In this document: one piece after another, positions 32,352 to 41,501 of the stretch
Layout of the letters: each line of letters opens with the position of its first letter
Numbering within the stretch: position 1 is the stretch's first letter
Assembly: GCA_020692565.1 (NCBI GenBank)
Contig: JAIMKJ010000007.1
Span: 48,958-103,778, forward strand
Source: Thermomonas sp.
Lineage (GTDB): Bacteria > Pseudomonadota > Gammaproteobacteria > Xanthomonadales > Xanthomonadaceae
Direction of reading: 5' to 3'
DNA length: 54,821 bases
Program-made: the position numbers and the translations under genes
The notes under the pieces: model-generated
Told to the model about the DNA's origin: nothing
The model's input: only the letters and a program-made list of their open reading frames with translations
Databases searched by the model: none

Positions 32352-33755
32352 TCAATGCGCTGCGGACGCATCCGCCCGCGGCTCCCGCACCAACACCAGA
32401 CACAGCGCGCCGACGATCAGGCTGGCGCCGCTGATCATCAGCGCATAGATCGACTCGTTGTCGAAAAGCGCCTTGAGCGTGAGCCCCAGCAGCGTGGCCG
32501 CCACGATCTGCGGTATCACGATGAACATGTTGAAGATGCCCATGTAGAGGCCCATCTTTTTCTCTTCGACGCAGGACGCCAGCAGTGCATACGGCATCGA
32601 CAGGATGCTGGCCCACGACACGCCGACCAGCGCGAACGAGAGAATCAGATACTGCGGCGAAGGCACATAGGCCATCGACACGAAGCCGGCGCCGCCCAGC
32701 AGCAGCGAAACGAAATGCACCAGTCTGCGATTGAGCACGAAACGCGAGGCGTAGAAACTGAGCAGCAGCGCTACGGCCATCGACGACAGGCCGTAATAGC
32801 CCATGTACGAGCCGACCAGATCCGCAGCGTTCTGATACGCGGCATTCGCGGTCTGGAACGCCTGGGCCTGTGACGCGACGGCGGTGTCGAACGCGGCGGG
32901 ATCGGGCGCCGGCGCCTTGAACACGTGTTCGGTCAATGCCGGCGTGGCCATGCTCCACATGCTGAAGAACGACAGCCAACTGAAGAACTGCACAACGCCG
33001 ATGGCCAGCATCTGTCGCGGCATGTGCAGGATGCCGTGGAAGATTTCGGCAATGAAATTGCTGGAGGATTTTTTCTCTTCGGCGAAGCGCGCCAGGTCTT
33101 CGGGCGGATATTCTCTGGTGGTGAACACGGTCACCAGAATGCTGAGGAGAAACACGAACGCACCGACCGCGAACGCCACTTTCACCGACAGCGGTACCAC
33201 GCCCGGCCCGGCCTCGTTGGAGACGCCCAGCTGGTTGATGAACCACGGCAGATTGCTCGCCACCCAGGTGCCGATGCCGATGATGAGCGTCTGCAGCACG
33301 AAGCCGTACGAGCGCTGCTGTTCCGGCAGCTTGTCGGCCACCAGCGCGCGGAAGGGCTCCATGCTGATGTTGATCGAAGCATCCAGCACCCACAGCAGAC
33401 CCACCGCCATCCACAGCGTCGGCGAGTGCGGCATGAAGACCAGCGCGATCGAAGCGAGAATCGCGCCGATCAGGAAGTAGGGCCGGCGTCGCCCGAGGAT
33501 GGGATGCCAGGTGCGGTCGCTGAAGTAGCCGATGATCGGCTGCACCAGCAGCCCGGTCAGCGGCGCGGCGATCCACAGTAGCGGCAGCGCGTCCTTTTCC
33601 GCGCCCAGCGTCTGGAAGATGCGCGACATGAAGCCGCCCTGCAGCGCGAAGCCGAACTGGATGCCCAGAAAGCCGAACGACATGTTCCAGATCTGCCAGA
33701 ACGACAGCTGCGGTTTCTGGTGCATGGTGTCGGGTTGCATCGTGCCTGCGGTCAT
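32352..33755 (-). CDS. SLC45-type MFS sugar transporter 2
   Basis: This 467-residue transporter has 12 predicted helices. Motifs: FWQIWNMSFGFLGIQFGFALQ in helix 1, DRTWHPILGRRRPYFLIGAI, NISMEPFRALVADKLPEQQRSYGF and PYALLASCVEEKKMGLYMGIFNMFIVIPQI. These place it with bacterial maltose/sucrose-type SLC45 proteins. A soluble segment of about 60 residues follows helix 7. It lies between the regulator and the halogenase-family gene. A LacI-type palindrome is 107 bases upstream of its start. Confidence 0.9.
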   Translation of the reverse strand: MTAGTMQPDTMHQKPQLSFWQIWNMSFGFLGIQFGFALQGGFMSRIFQTLGAEKDALPLLWIAAPLTGLLVQPIIGYFSDRTWHPILGRRRPYFLIGAILASIALVFMPHSPTLWMAVGLLWVLDASINISMEPFRALVADKLPEQQRSYGFVLQTLIIGIGTWVASNLPWFINQLGVSNEAGPGVVPLSVKVAFAVGAFVFLLSILVTVFTTREYPPEDLARFAEEKKSSSNFIAEIFHGILHMPRQMLAIGVVQFFSWLSFFSMWSMATPALTEHVFKAPAPDPAAFDTAVASQAQAFQTANAAYQNAADLVGSYMGYYGLSSMAVALLLSFYASRFVLNRRLVHFVSLLLGGAGFVSMAYVPSPQYLILSFALVGVSWASILSMPYALLASCVEEKKMGLYMGIFNMFIVIPQIVAATLLGLTLKALFDNESIYALMISGASLIVGALCLVLVREPRADASAAH

Positions 33756-33861
33756 TGCGTTCGTTCCTGGTGGCGCCTGCGCGCGCCGTTGCTGGCGCGT
33801 CGTGCGCGGCTACGATGCCCGTGCGCATCGTGCGCAGCACGTTGCAGTGCAGCATAGGCGG

Positions 33862-33877
33862 ATGCAAACGTATTCAA
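33862..33877. promoter_or_regulatory. LacI-type operator candidate upstream of transporter 2
   Basis: ATGCAA-ACGT-ATTCAA is a near-palindrome centred on ACGT, typical of LacI-family sites. Its core GCAAACGTATTC agrees in 11 of 12 bases with the site at 35623-35638. The 33756-34003 gap is otherwise featureless. Confidence 0.55.
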
Positions 33878-34003
33878 GCGGAAATGCGCCGCAACGCATG
33901 CGCGTCGACAGCGGTGGCGTGGCATCGTCGCGCTCCCGACACCACGCGCGGAAACGTCATCGACATGCAGAAAAAGGATGTCGACACATCGATCTGTCGA
34001 GGC

Positions 34004-35530
34004 TCACATGGCCTTCGCGGCGCAGTGCTTGGCGATGAAGGCTTCGTGGCTGGGCATAGCGTCGGTACACTTCGCGATCACGCCGCGGATGTTCGCCATG
34101 AATGCCATGATCTTCTCTTCCGGATAGACATCCACCAGTGCGTGGTACGACCGTGGCGCGAGGCGCTGGCCGTGCATCACCTGCAGCCAGCTGACTTCGG
34201 CGAACAGTTCGTTGGCGTCGCGGAAGATCCGGCCGTTGGTCTTGAACAGATCCATCTTCCGCTGCAGCGATTCGGGTACCTCCATCGTCCGGACATGGTC
34301 CCAGAACGCGGTGTCGTCGCGCTCGGTGGCGTGGTAGTGCAGGATGATGAAATCCCGGATCTTGTCGAATTCGAAATCGGAATGCGCATTGAACTCGTCG
34401 ATGTCGGTTTCGTCGAAGCCGGTATGCGGGAAGAACGCGGTCAGCCGCGCGATGCTGGACTGGATCAGATGGATGCTGGTCGATTCCAGCGGTTCCATGA
34501 AACCGCTCGCCAGGCCGATCGCGACCACGTTCCTGTTCCAGAACTTTTTGCGCTTGCCGGTGACGAAGCGCAGCGGACGCGGTTCGGCCAGCGCTTCGCC
34601 TTCGAGGTTGGCCATCAGCACCGCGGTGGCCTCGTCCTCGCTGATGTGCCTGCTGCTGAACACGTAACCGTTGCCGACCCGGTGCTGCAGCGGGATGCGC
34701 CACTGCCAGCCTGCCTCGCGCGCAGTGGCGCGCGTGTACGGCGTGAGCGGCGTGGTGCGCGTGCACGGCACCGCCACCGCGCGATCGCAGGGCAGCCAGT
34801 GGGTCCAGTCGATGTAGCCGGTCTTGAGCGTCTGTTCGATCAGCAGGCCGCGGAAGCCGGAGCAGTCGACGAACAGTTGCCCCGGGATCCGCTCGCCGCT
34901 GTCGAGCGTGATCGCGGCGACGAAACCGTTCTCGGGATGCTGTTCGACCCCGACCACCTTGCCCTCGGTGCGGACCACGCCGCGCGCTTCGGCGTAGCCG
35001 CGGAGATAGCGCGCGTACAGTCCGGCATCGAAATGGTAGGCGTAGCCGATATCGGCCAGCGGCGAGTTCGGGCGGTCGCCGATCGCGCGCATGAATTTGT
35101 TGTGGCGCGCGGCGTGGGTATTGATCGAATAATCGTCCAGCGGCGAGGCTTTGCCGGCCTGATGCATCTTCAGCCAGTAGTGATAGAACGGCACCAGACC
35201 GAGATCCTGGCCGATCTTGCCGAAACCGTGGATGTAGCTGTCGCCGCGGCGCCCCCAGTTCACGAACTCGATGCCGAGCTTGAACGAGCCCATGGTCTCG
35301 CGCATGAATTCGTTCTCGTCCAGGTCCAGCGCCTGGTTGTAGAGCTTGATCATCGGGATCGTGGCTTCGCCCACGCCGACGGTGCCGATCTCTTCGGATT
35401 CCACCAGCCGGATCGAATAGGATCGATCGAGTACTTTGGACAGCGCCGCGGCGGTCATCCACCCGGCGGTGCCGCCGCCCACGATCACGATTTCTGACAC
35501 ACGACCAGCGTCGACAGGTACAGCGTTCAT
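34004..35530 (-). CDS. Tryptophan 7-halogenase-family flavoprotein
   Basis: This 508-residue protein is built like flavin-dependent halogenases: IVIVGGGTAGWMTAAALS (FAD site at 18-23), GVGEATIPMI, the Lys of GSFKLGIEFVNW (Lys84, matching the catalytic Lys of PrnA), a WQWRIP element near 273 that keeps the W-x-W-x-I-P motif, and the Glu of MEPLEST near 349. Both key residues are kept, so activity is possible, but the substrate is unlikely to be free tryptophan: members of this branch sit in carbohydrate loci of Xanthomonas and Caulobacter beside SLC45 transporters and glucan hydrolases. ATG 35530 is chosen over upstream ATGs 35545 and 35560. It diverges from the pullulanase gene, the two starts almost touching. 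Confidence 0.88.
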   Translation of the reverse strand: MNAVPVDAGRVSEIVIVGGGTAGWMTAAALSKVLDRSYSIRLVESEEIGTVGVGEATIPMIKLYNQALDLDENEFMRETMGSFKLGIEFVNWGRRGDSYIHGFGKIGQDLGLVPFYHYWLKMHQAGKASPLDDYSINTHAARHNKFMRAIGDRPNSPLADIGYAYHFDAGLYARYLRGYAEARGVVRTEGKVVGVEQHPENGFVAAITLDSGERIPGQLFVDCSGFRGLLIEQTLKTGYIDWTHWLPCDRAVAVPCTRTTPLTPYTRATAREAGWQWRIPLQHRVGNGYVFSSRHISEDEATAVLMANLEGEALAEPRPLRFVTGKRKKFWNRNVVAIGLASGFMEPLESTSIHLIQSSIARLTAFFPHTGFDETDIDEFNAHSDFEFDKIRDFIILHYHATERDDTAFWDHVRTMEVPESLQRKMDLFKTNGRIFRDANELFAEVSWLQVMHGQRLAPRSYHALVDVYPEEKIMAFMANIRGVIAKCTDAMPSHEAFIAKHCAAKAM

Positions 35531-35543
35531 GCCTCGGAGTTCC

Positions 35544-38357
35544 ATGAAAATGCGCCACAAGTATGCGACGGCCGCAGACGCCGGTCATCCCGCAATGCAG
35601 CGACGGACAACGCGGGGCGGCGCTGCATACGTATTCATGGCGATGCTTGCGGCGTTCGCGTCGCCGGTCGTTCGCGCAGCCGTCCCGCACGCCGCCTGCG
35701 ATGCCGTCGACACCGCGACGGTGCTGCATGCGGCGGTCGAACCCGCGCGCGATGCGCGCGCCTATTGGCTCGACCGTCGGCTGATCCAGTGGCCGGGCGT
35801 CCATCTCGCGCCGAAGCAACGGTTCCTGTTGTACTACTCGGCCGATGCGCAGCTGCGCGCGAGCGTTGGAAGTCGTGTGCAGGGCAGCGACCTTGCGATT
35901 CCGCTTTGGACCGCCGGCGACGACAGACAGGTCGCGCGCATGAAAGGCTTCGAATTCCTCCGCGGCGGGGCCCGCTTCGAATTGCCCGAGACTGCGATGC
36001 ATCGATTGCCCGCCCTGCTCCGTGGCCAAGTGCTGCTGGTGCGCGAAGACATGCGGGGCCGCGTGCTCGAAGCCACCGCGCTGCAGACGCCGGGCGCGTT
36101 GGATGATCTGTATGCGTCGGCAGAATCCGCGACCCTCGGCGCCGGTCGCTACGGCCGGCCGGAGATTTCGGAAGACTTCGCCACCCGCTTCGCGCTGTGG
36201 GCGCCGACCGCGCGCGGGGTGTCGGTGTGCGTGTACGACGACGACACCCGCGTCTTTGCGGCGCGTCGCGACGACGCCACCGGCGTGTGGACGCTGGACC
36301 TGCCGGGCACCATGCACGGCAGGCGATACGCGTATCTGGTCGATGTCTTCGTTCCCGGGGTCGGTATCGTCCGCAACCGCGTCACCGATCCGTATTCGGT
36401 CGGCCTGACCGCGGATTCGAAGCGCAGCGTCGTGCTCGATCTCGATCATGCCACGACCAAACCGGTGGGCTGGGACGATGCGCCGCGCCCTGCGCCGCTC
36501 GCGTCCGCCACCGACATGACGATCTACGAACTGCATGTGCGCGATTTCTCGATCGGCGACAAGACCGTGCGCCCGGCGTGGCGCGGCAAATATCTGGCTT
36601 TCACCGAAACCGGCGCGGCGGGCATGCGCCATCTGCGTGCGCTTCGCGACGCGGGCATGACCGATGTGCATCTGCTGCCGGTCTTCGATATCGCCACCAT
36701 TCCGGAACTCGATTGCGTCACGCCGGATATTCCGGACGCCGCACCCGACAGCGATGTGCAGCAGGCGGCGACCACAGGGATCGCTGCGAAGGATTGCTTC
36801 AACTGGGGCTACGACCCGTACCACTTCAACGCGCCGGAAGGCAGTTACGCGACCGATCCCGACGACGGCGCCGGCCGCGTGCGCGAGTTCCGCGCGATGG
36901 TGCAGGCGCTGCACGCCGCCGGCCTGCGCGTGGGCATGGACGTGGTCTACAACCACACCACATCCTCGGGACAGGCGCCGACATCGGTGCTCGACCGCAT
37001 CGTGCCCGGCTATTACCAGCGCCTCGACGCCGACGGCAAGGTCGAACGTTCGACCTGCTGCGACAACACCGCCACCGAACACCGGATGATGGCGAAACTG
37101 ATGATCGAATCGACGGCGCTGTGGGCGAAGCATTACCGCATCGATTCGTTCCGCTTCGATCTGATGGGCCACCAGCCGCGCGACGCGATGCTGCGCCTGC
37201 AAAGCGCGGTGGACAGCGCCGCCGGCCGCCGCATCGATCTGATCGGCGAGGGCTGGAATTTCGGCGAGATCGCCGACGGCGCGCGTTTCGTGCAGGCGTC
37301 GCAGCGCTCGCTCAACGACACCGGCATCGCCACGTTCAGCGACCGCGCGCGCGATGCCCTGCGCGGCGGCGGCTGTTGCGACAGCGGCGAGGCGCTGATG
37401 GCGCAGGGCCTGATCAGCGGTCTGCACTACGCGCCGAACGCGCTCGCGGCTGGAAAGGATCAATCCACAGCCCTGCTGCGCGCGGCGGACATGGCGCGGG
37501 TCGGGCTGGCCGGCACGCTGCGCGATGTCCGCATGACGACGTACGACGGCGCAGAGAAGCGACTCGCGGAGATCGATTATGCCGGTCAACCGGCCGGATA
37601 TGCCGCGCAACCCGGTGAAGTGGTGAATTACGTCGAGAACCACGACAACCCGACGCTGTTCGATATCCTCGCGCTGAAACTGCCGCGCGATACCTCGCGC
37701 GAGGATCGCGCCCGGGTGCAACTGCTCGGCGCCGCGTTCGTGAGTTTCAGCCAGGGCATCGCTTACTACCACGCCGGCATGGAAGTGCTGCGTTCGAAAT
37801 CGCTGGACCGCAACAGTTACGACTCCGGCGACTGGTTCAATCGACTGGACTGGACCTACGCCGACAACGGTTTCGGCGCCGGGCTGCCGCCGTCGCGCGA
37901 CAACGGCAAGGACTGGGCGCTGCTGAAGCCGGTGCTGGCGGATGCGTCGATCAAACCACGGCCCGAGGATATCGTCTGGATGCGCGATGCGTTCAACGAC
38001 CTGCTGCAGATCCGCGCCGGTTCGACGCTGTTCCGCATGCGCACGGCCGACGATGTGCGTGCGCGGCTGTCGTTCCGCAATGTCGGTCCCGACCAGAACC
38101 CGGTCGTGATCGCGGCGCATCTCGACGGTGCGGGTTACGCCGGTGCCAGGTTCCGCGAGGTCCTGTATGTCATCAACGTCTCGCCCGGGGTGCAGACGCT
38201 GATGTTGCCGGAAGAAGCGGGCAAAGCGTATGTCTTGCATCCTGTGCAGCGTGCGGCGAAGGCGACGGATACGCGACCGCGCGACGCCCGCTACGATCCG
38301 GCCAGCGGCCGTTTCGCGATTCCGCCGCGTACCGCGGTGGTGTATGTCATTGAATGA
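35544..38357 (+). CDS. Secreted pullulanase-type GH13 alpha-1,6-glucosidase
   Basis: This enzyme (937 residues from 35544) should debranch alpha-1,6 links of starch or glycogen fragments outside the cytoplasm. A signal-like stretch (AAYVFMAMLAAFASPVVRAA) is followed by N-terminal carbohydrate-binding regions, the CBM48-like FALWAPTARGVSVCVY, and the GH13 barrel: YELHVRDFS, pullulanase FNWGYDP, DVVYNHT, FRFDLMGH (nucleophile Asp near 539), GEGWNF (acid/base Glu near 569) and VENHDN. ATG 35544 has GGAG upstream, but ATG 35595 gives a cleaner signal peptide; the true start is open. An operator-like palindrome is inside the signal-peptide codons. GH97 follows 19 bases later. Confidence 0.9.
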   Translation: MKMRHKYATAADAGHPAMQRRTTRGGAAYVFMAMLAAFASPVVRAAVPHAACDAVDTATVLHAAVEPARDARAYWLDRRLIQWPGVHLAPKQRFLLYYSADAQLRASVGSRVQGSDLAIPLWTAGDDRQVARMKGFEFLRGGARFELPETAMHRLPALLRGQVLLVREDMRGRVLEATALQTPGALDDLYASAESATLGAGRYGRPEISEDFATRFALWAPTARGVSVCVYDDDTRVFAARRDDATGVWTLDLPGTMHGRRYAYLVDVFVPGVGIVRNRVTDPYSVGLTADSKRSVVLDLDHATTKPVGWDDAPRPAPLASATDMTIYELHVRDFSIGDKTVRPAWRGKYLAFTETGAAGMRHLRALRDAGMTDVHLLPVFDIATIPELDCVTPDIPDAAPDSDVQQAATTGIAAKDCFNWGYDPYHFNAPEGSYATDPDDGAGRVREFRAMVQALHAAGLRVGMDVVYNHTTSSGQAPTSVLDRIVPGYYQRLDADGKVERSTCCDNTATEHRMMAKLMIESTALWAKHYRIDSFRFDLMGHQPRDAMLRLQSAVDSAAGRRIDLIGEGWNFGEIADGARFVQASQRSLNDTGIATFSDRARDALRGGGCCDSGEALMAQGLISGLHYAPNALAAGKDQSTALLRAADMARVGLAGTLRDVRMTTYDGAEKRLAEIDYAGQPAGYAAQPGEVVNYVENHDNPTLFDILALKLPRDTSREDRARVQLLGAAFVSFSQGIAYYHAGMEVLRSKSLDRNSYDSGDWFNRLDWTYADNGFGAGLPPSRDNGKDWALLKPVLADASIKPRPEDIVWMRDAFNDLLQIRAGSTLFRMRTADDVRARLSFRNVGPDQNPVVIAAHLDGAGYAGARFREVLYVINVSPGVQTLMLPEEAGKAYVLHPVQRAAKATDTRPRDARYDPASGRFAIPPRTAVVYVIE
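35623..35638. promoter_or_regulatory. LacI-type operator candidate inside the pullulanase 5' end
   Basis: CTGCAT-ACGT-ATTCAT, with core GCATACGTATTC matching 11 of 12 bases of the site at 33862-33877. It is 93 bases upstream of the halogenase ATG on the other strand and lies within the codons for the pullulanase signal peptide whichever of ATG 35544 or 35595 is used. Confidence 0.5.
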
Positions 38358-38376
38358 TGGGTTCCGAGGAATACGC

Positions 38377-40749
38377 ATGAAGATCGACTTCGATTCGCTT
38401 CCGGGGTTCGCTGTTCGCGATGGTCTTTCAGGGCAGAAGCAAATCCCCCCTACCCCCCTTTTTCAAAGGGGGGAACAGCGTGGGTTTTCGAATGGGCTGT
38501 TGGACGGGCGGGTTTCACTGTTTCCTGAGGAATCTGCATTCCATTCCGGAAGAAAAGAAGATGAAAACACCGGTGCAGGAGCATTCACCTTTGCATCATT
38601 GGAGCATGGCGTGCTCGATTTACCCCCTTTGAAAAAGGGGGTCGACGGCAGCGAAGCTGGCGGCGGGGGGATTTCGCCGCGGCGCGCGACAGTGCGACGT
38701 GGCGCGACGTTCGCCGCGACCCGCGCCATGCTGTTGCTGTCGATGCTCTGGCTGGCAGCCTCCGCGCATGCCGCCACCGTCGCCGAAGTCGCTTCGCCGG
38801 ACGGCGCGCTGAAGGTCGAGCTGGATCTCAATGGCGAAGGCCGATTGGCCTATCGCGTGGCGCGCAAGGGCGAGCCGCTGATCGGCGACTCGCGGCTCGG
38901 CTTCATCCTGCGCAACGGGCGCCAGTTCCTGCGCAGTCTCGCGCTGGATTCGCAGTCGACGCGACGTTTCGACGAGACCTGGGAGCAGCCTTGGGGCGAG
39001 CGTCGTTTCGTCCGCAATCATTACAACGAACTGCGCGCGCGCTTCGTCGAAAGCGATCGCGACCGCCGGCGTTTCGATGTGGTGGTGCGCGTGTTCGACG
39101 ACGGTATCGGCTTCCGCTACGAATTCCCGAAGCAGGCCGCGCTGGATGAGATGCAGATCGAGGAGGAGTTGACCGAATTCGCGATCGCGAAGCCGGCGAC
39201 CGCGTGGTGGATTCCCGCGTTCGAATGGAATCGCGAGGAATATCTCTACAACCGCACGCCGCTGGCGGAAGTGGGTGTGGCGCAGACGCCGATCACCCTG
39301 CGCACCGACGACGGCGTTCACGTGTCCATCCACGAGGCCGCGCTGGTCGACTACGCCGGCATGAATCTCGCGAAAGGCGACGGCGGACGGCTGCGCGCGA
39401 TGCTGACGCCTGGCAGCCCGGCGAAGGTCGTGCGGCGCACGCCGTTCTCCACGCCGTGGCGCACGATCCAGATCGCCGATCGTGCCGGCGGGCTGGTCGA
39501 GTCCAGCCTGATCCTCAATCTCAACGAGCCCAACAAGCTCGGCGATGTCAGCTGGTTCAAACCGTCGAAGTATGTCGGCGTGTGGTGGTCGCTGCATCTG
39601 GACCAGGAAAGCTGGGCGACCGGTCCAAAGCACGGAGCCACCACCGCAAACACCAGGCGCTACATCGATTTCGCCGCGAAATACGGCTTCCGCGGCGTGC
39701 TGGTGGAGGGCTGGAACACCGGCTGGGACGGGGACTGGTTCGCCAACGGCTGGCAATTCGATTTCGCGAAACCCACGGCCGACTACGATCTGGAAGGCCT
39801 GGCCGCCTATGCGAAATCGAAAGGCGTGCATCTGGTCGGCCATCACGAAACCGCATGCGCGGTCAGCCATTACGAGCGGCAGATGGACGCGGCGTTCGCG
39901 CAGTTCGCGCGCCTGGGCATCGATTCGGTGAAGACCGGCTATGTCTGCGATGCCGGACAGATCGAACGCCAGGATCGCGCGGATGGTCCGGTGGCGCGCG
40001 AGTGGCACGAAAGCCAGTTCATGAGCAACCACCACCTGCGCGTGCTGGAAGCGGCGGCAAAGCATCGCATCGCGATCAACGCGCACGAACCGATCAAGGA
40101 CACCGGCCTGCGCCGCACCTATCCGAACTGGATCTCGCGCGAAGGCGCGCGCGGCCAGGAATTCAACGCCTGGGGCAATCCGCCGAACCCGCCGGAGCAC
40201 GAACCCATCCTGATCTTCACCCGGATGCTCGCCGGGCCGATGGATTTCACGCCCGGCGTGCTGAGTCTGCAGGGCCGCGGACAGCCGCTGCAGAGCACGC
40301 TGGCGCGCCAGCTCGCGCTGTACGTGACGCTGTACAGCCCGATCCAGATGGCGGCCGATCTGCCGGAGAACTACGCGAAGCACATGGATGCGTTCCAGTT
40401 CATCCGCGATGTGCCGGTCGACTGGCAGGACACGCGCGCGCTCAACGGCGAAATCGGCGATTACGCGACCATCGTGCGCAAGGACCGCAACGGCGAGGCG
40501 TGGTATCTGGGCAGCGTCACCGACGAGACTGCGCGCACGCTGGAGGTGCCGCTGTCGTTCCTCGACGCGAACCGGACGTATGTCGCGCAGATCTACCGCG
40601 ACGGCGACGGTGCGGATTACAAAACGAACCGCTTCGCGTTCGCGCGCGAGACCCGGGAGGTGAAGCGCACGGATACCTTGACGCTCTGGTTGGGCGCAGG
40701 CGGCGGCCAGGCGATCCGGTTCGTGCCGAAGCGCTCATCGCGCGACTGA
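38377..40749 (+). CDS. GH97-family alpha-glucosidase with invaded 5' end
   Basis: The catalytic part, from about residue 133, is a full GH97 (SusB-like) enzyme: an N-terminal beta-sandwich (VAEVASPDGALKVELDLNG), then the barrel with YVGVWWSLHLD, GFRGVLVEGWNTGWDGDW, VHLVGHHETACAVSHYE, GIDSVKTGYV, INAHEPIKDTGLRRTYPNW and the signature EGARGQEFNAW carrying catalytic-type Glu. It should release glucose from maltodextrins. ATG 38377 has CGAGGA six bases upstream, but the next 21 residues run into an inverted-repeat element in frame (QIPPTPLFQRGE...), and a signal-like peptide (MLLLSMLWLAASAHA) appears only at residue 118 (ATG 38728). The functional start may be 38692 (GTG) or 38728. Confidence 0.85.
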   Translation: MKIDFDSLPGFAVRDGLSGQKQIPPTPLFQRGEQRGFSNGLLDGRVSLFPEESAFHSGRKEDENTGAGAFTFASLEHGVLDLPPLKKGVDGSEAGGGGISPRRATVRRGATFAATRAMLLLSMLWLAASAHAATVAEVASPDGALKVELDLNGEGRLAYRVARKGEPLIGDSRLGFILRNGRQFLRSLALDSQSTRRFDETWEQPWGERRFVRNHYNELRARFVESDRDRRRFDVVVRVFDDGIGFRYEFPKQAALDEMQIEEELTEFAIAKPATAWWIPAFEWNREEYLYNRTPLAEVGVAQTPITLRTDDGVHVSIHEAALVDYAGMNLAKGDGGRLRAMLTPGSPAKVVRRTPFSTPWRTIQIADRAGGLVESSLILNLNEPNKLGDVSWFKPSKYVGVWWSLHLDQESWATGPKHGATTANTRRYIDFAAKYGFRGVLVEGWNTGWDGDWFANGWQFDFAKPTADYDLEGLAAYAKSKGVHLVGHHETACAVSHYERQMDAAFAQFARLGIDSVKTGYVCDAGQIERQDRADGPVAREWHESQFMSNHHLRVLEAAAKHRIAINAHEPIKDTGLRRTYPNWISREGARGQEFNAWGNPPNPPEHEPILIFTRMLAGPMDFTPGVLSLQGRGQPLQSTLARQLALYVTLYSPIQMAADLPENYAKHMDAFQFIRDVPVDWQDTRALNGEIGDYATIVRKDRNGEAWYLGSVTDETARTLEVPLSFLDANRTYVAQIYRDGDGADYKTNRFAFARETREVKRTDTLTLWLGAGGGQAIRFVPKRSSRD
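38439..38677. mobile_element. MITE-like element copy 3, inside the GH97 frame
   Basis: The left arm at 38439-38474 equals the short arm type of copy 1 apart from a TG to TA change in the spacer; the right arm at 38622-38677 is of the longer type with an inserted block (GTCGACGGCAGCGAAGCTGG). The arms pair in their C5/G5 and TTTGAAAAA parts. The element carries no stop in the GH97 frame. Confidence 0.75.
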
Positions 40750-40765
40750 AACCGCCGATACCGAC

Positions 40766-41479
40766 ATGTTCAATCCCGCGCCGCGCATCCAGACGGTGAC
40801 GATCCACGGACGTCATGTCTGCCATGTCATCGACGACGCGCTGCTCGATCCCGATGCGATGGTCGAGTACGCCGCGCGGCATATCGACGAGTTCGTCGAG
40901 GCTGGACACAACGGCTATCCCGGCCCGGAACTGCGCATGCCGGAGGGCTTCTCGACGCAGCTCGATGCGTTCTTCGCCGCGCATCTGCGCCGCGCGTTCG
41001 ATGTGCGCCGTACCGAGCGCATGTACAGCCGGCTCGCGATCGCCACGACGCCACCCGGGCGGCTGAGGCCTTCGCAGTCGATCTGCCACATCGACCGGCT
41101 GAGCGTGGAACCGAAGCATCGCATCGTCGCGTCGGTGTTGTATCTGTTCCGCGACGCGCGCCTGGGCGGCACCAGTTTCTACGGCCCCAATCATCCGCCC
41201 GACATCATGTTGCCGATGATCGCCGATGTGAACATCCTGGATCGAGATACGTTCCGCGAGCGCTACGGCATCGACACCGGCTACATGACCGCATCGAACG
41301 CCTGGTTCACGAAGCTGCAGACCGTGCCGGCGCGCTACAACCGCATCATCTTCTACGAAGGCACCGTGTTCCACACCGGCGAAATGGCGCATCCGGAGTT
41401 GCTCTCCGCCGATCCGCGCGCGGGTCGTCTGTGCCTCAACGGTTTCTTCACGTGCCGGCGCAATCTGGCGCCCGCCTGA
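40766..41479 (+). CDS. DUF6445-family protein
   Basis: This 237-residue protein resembles DUF6445, a double-stranded beta-helix family akin to 2-oxoglutarate/iron oxygenases. Features: ICHIDRLSVEPKHRIVASVLYLF with a His-x-Asp pair, GGTSFYGPN, and a late FYEGTVFHTGEM with a possible third ligand His. Activity is unproven. It starts 17 bases after GH97 and precedes the esterase gene by 23, in one operon with the glucan enzymes. DUF6445 genes are often seen near halogenase-family genes in such loci. Confidence 0.8.
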   Translation: MFNPAPRIQTVTIHGRHVCHVIDDALLDPDAMVEYAARHIDEFVEAGHNGYPGPELRMPEGFSTQLDAFFAAHLRRAFDVRRTERMYSRLAIATTPPGRLRPSQSICHIDRLSVEPKHRIVASVLYLFRDARLGGTSFYGPNHPPDIMLPMIADVNILDRDTFRERYGIDTGYMTASNAWFTKLQTVPARYNRIIFYEGTVFHTGEMAHPELLSADPRAGRLCLNGFFTCRRNLAPA

Positions 41480-41501
41480 TCCATTCGCAGGAGCGTCCGC
41501 G

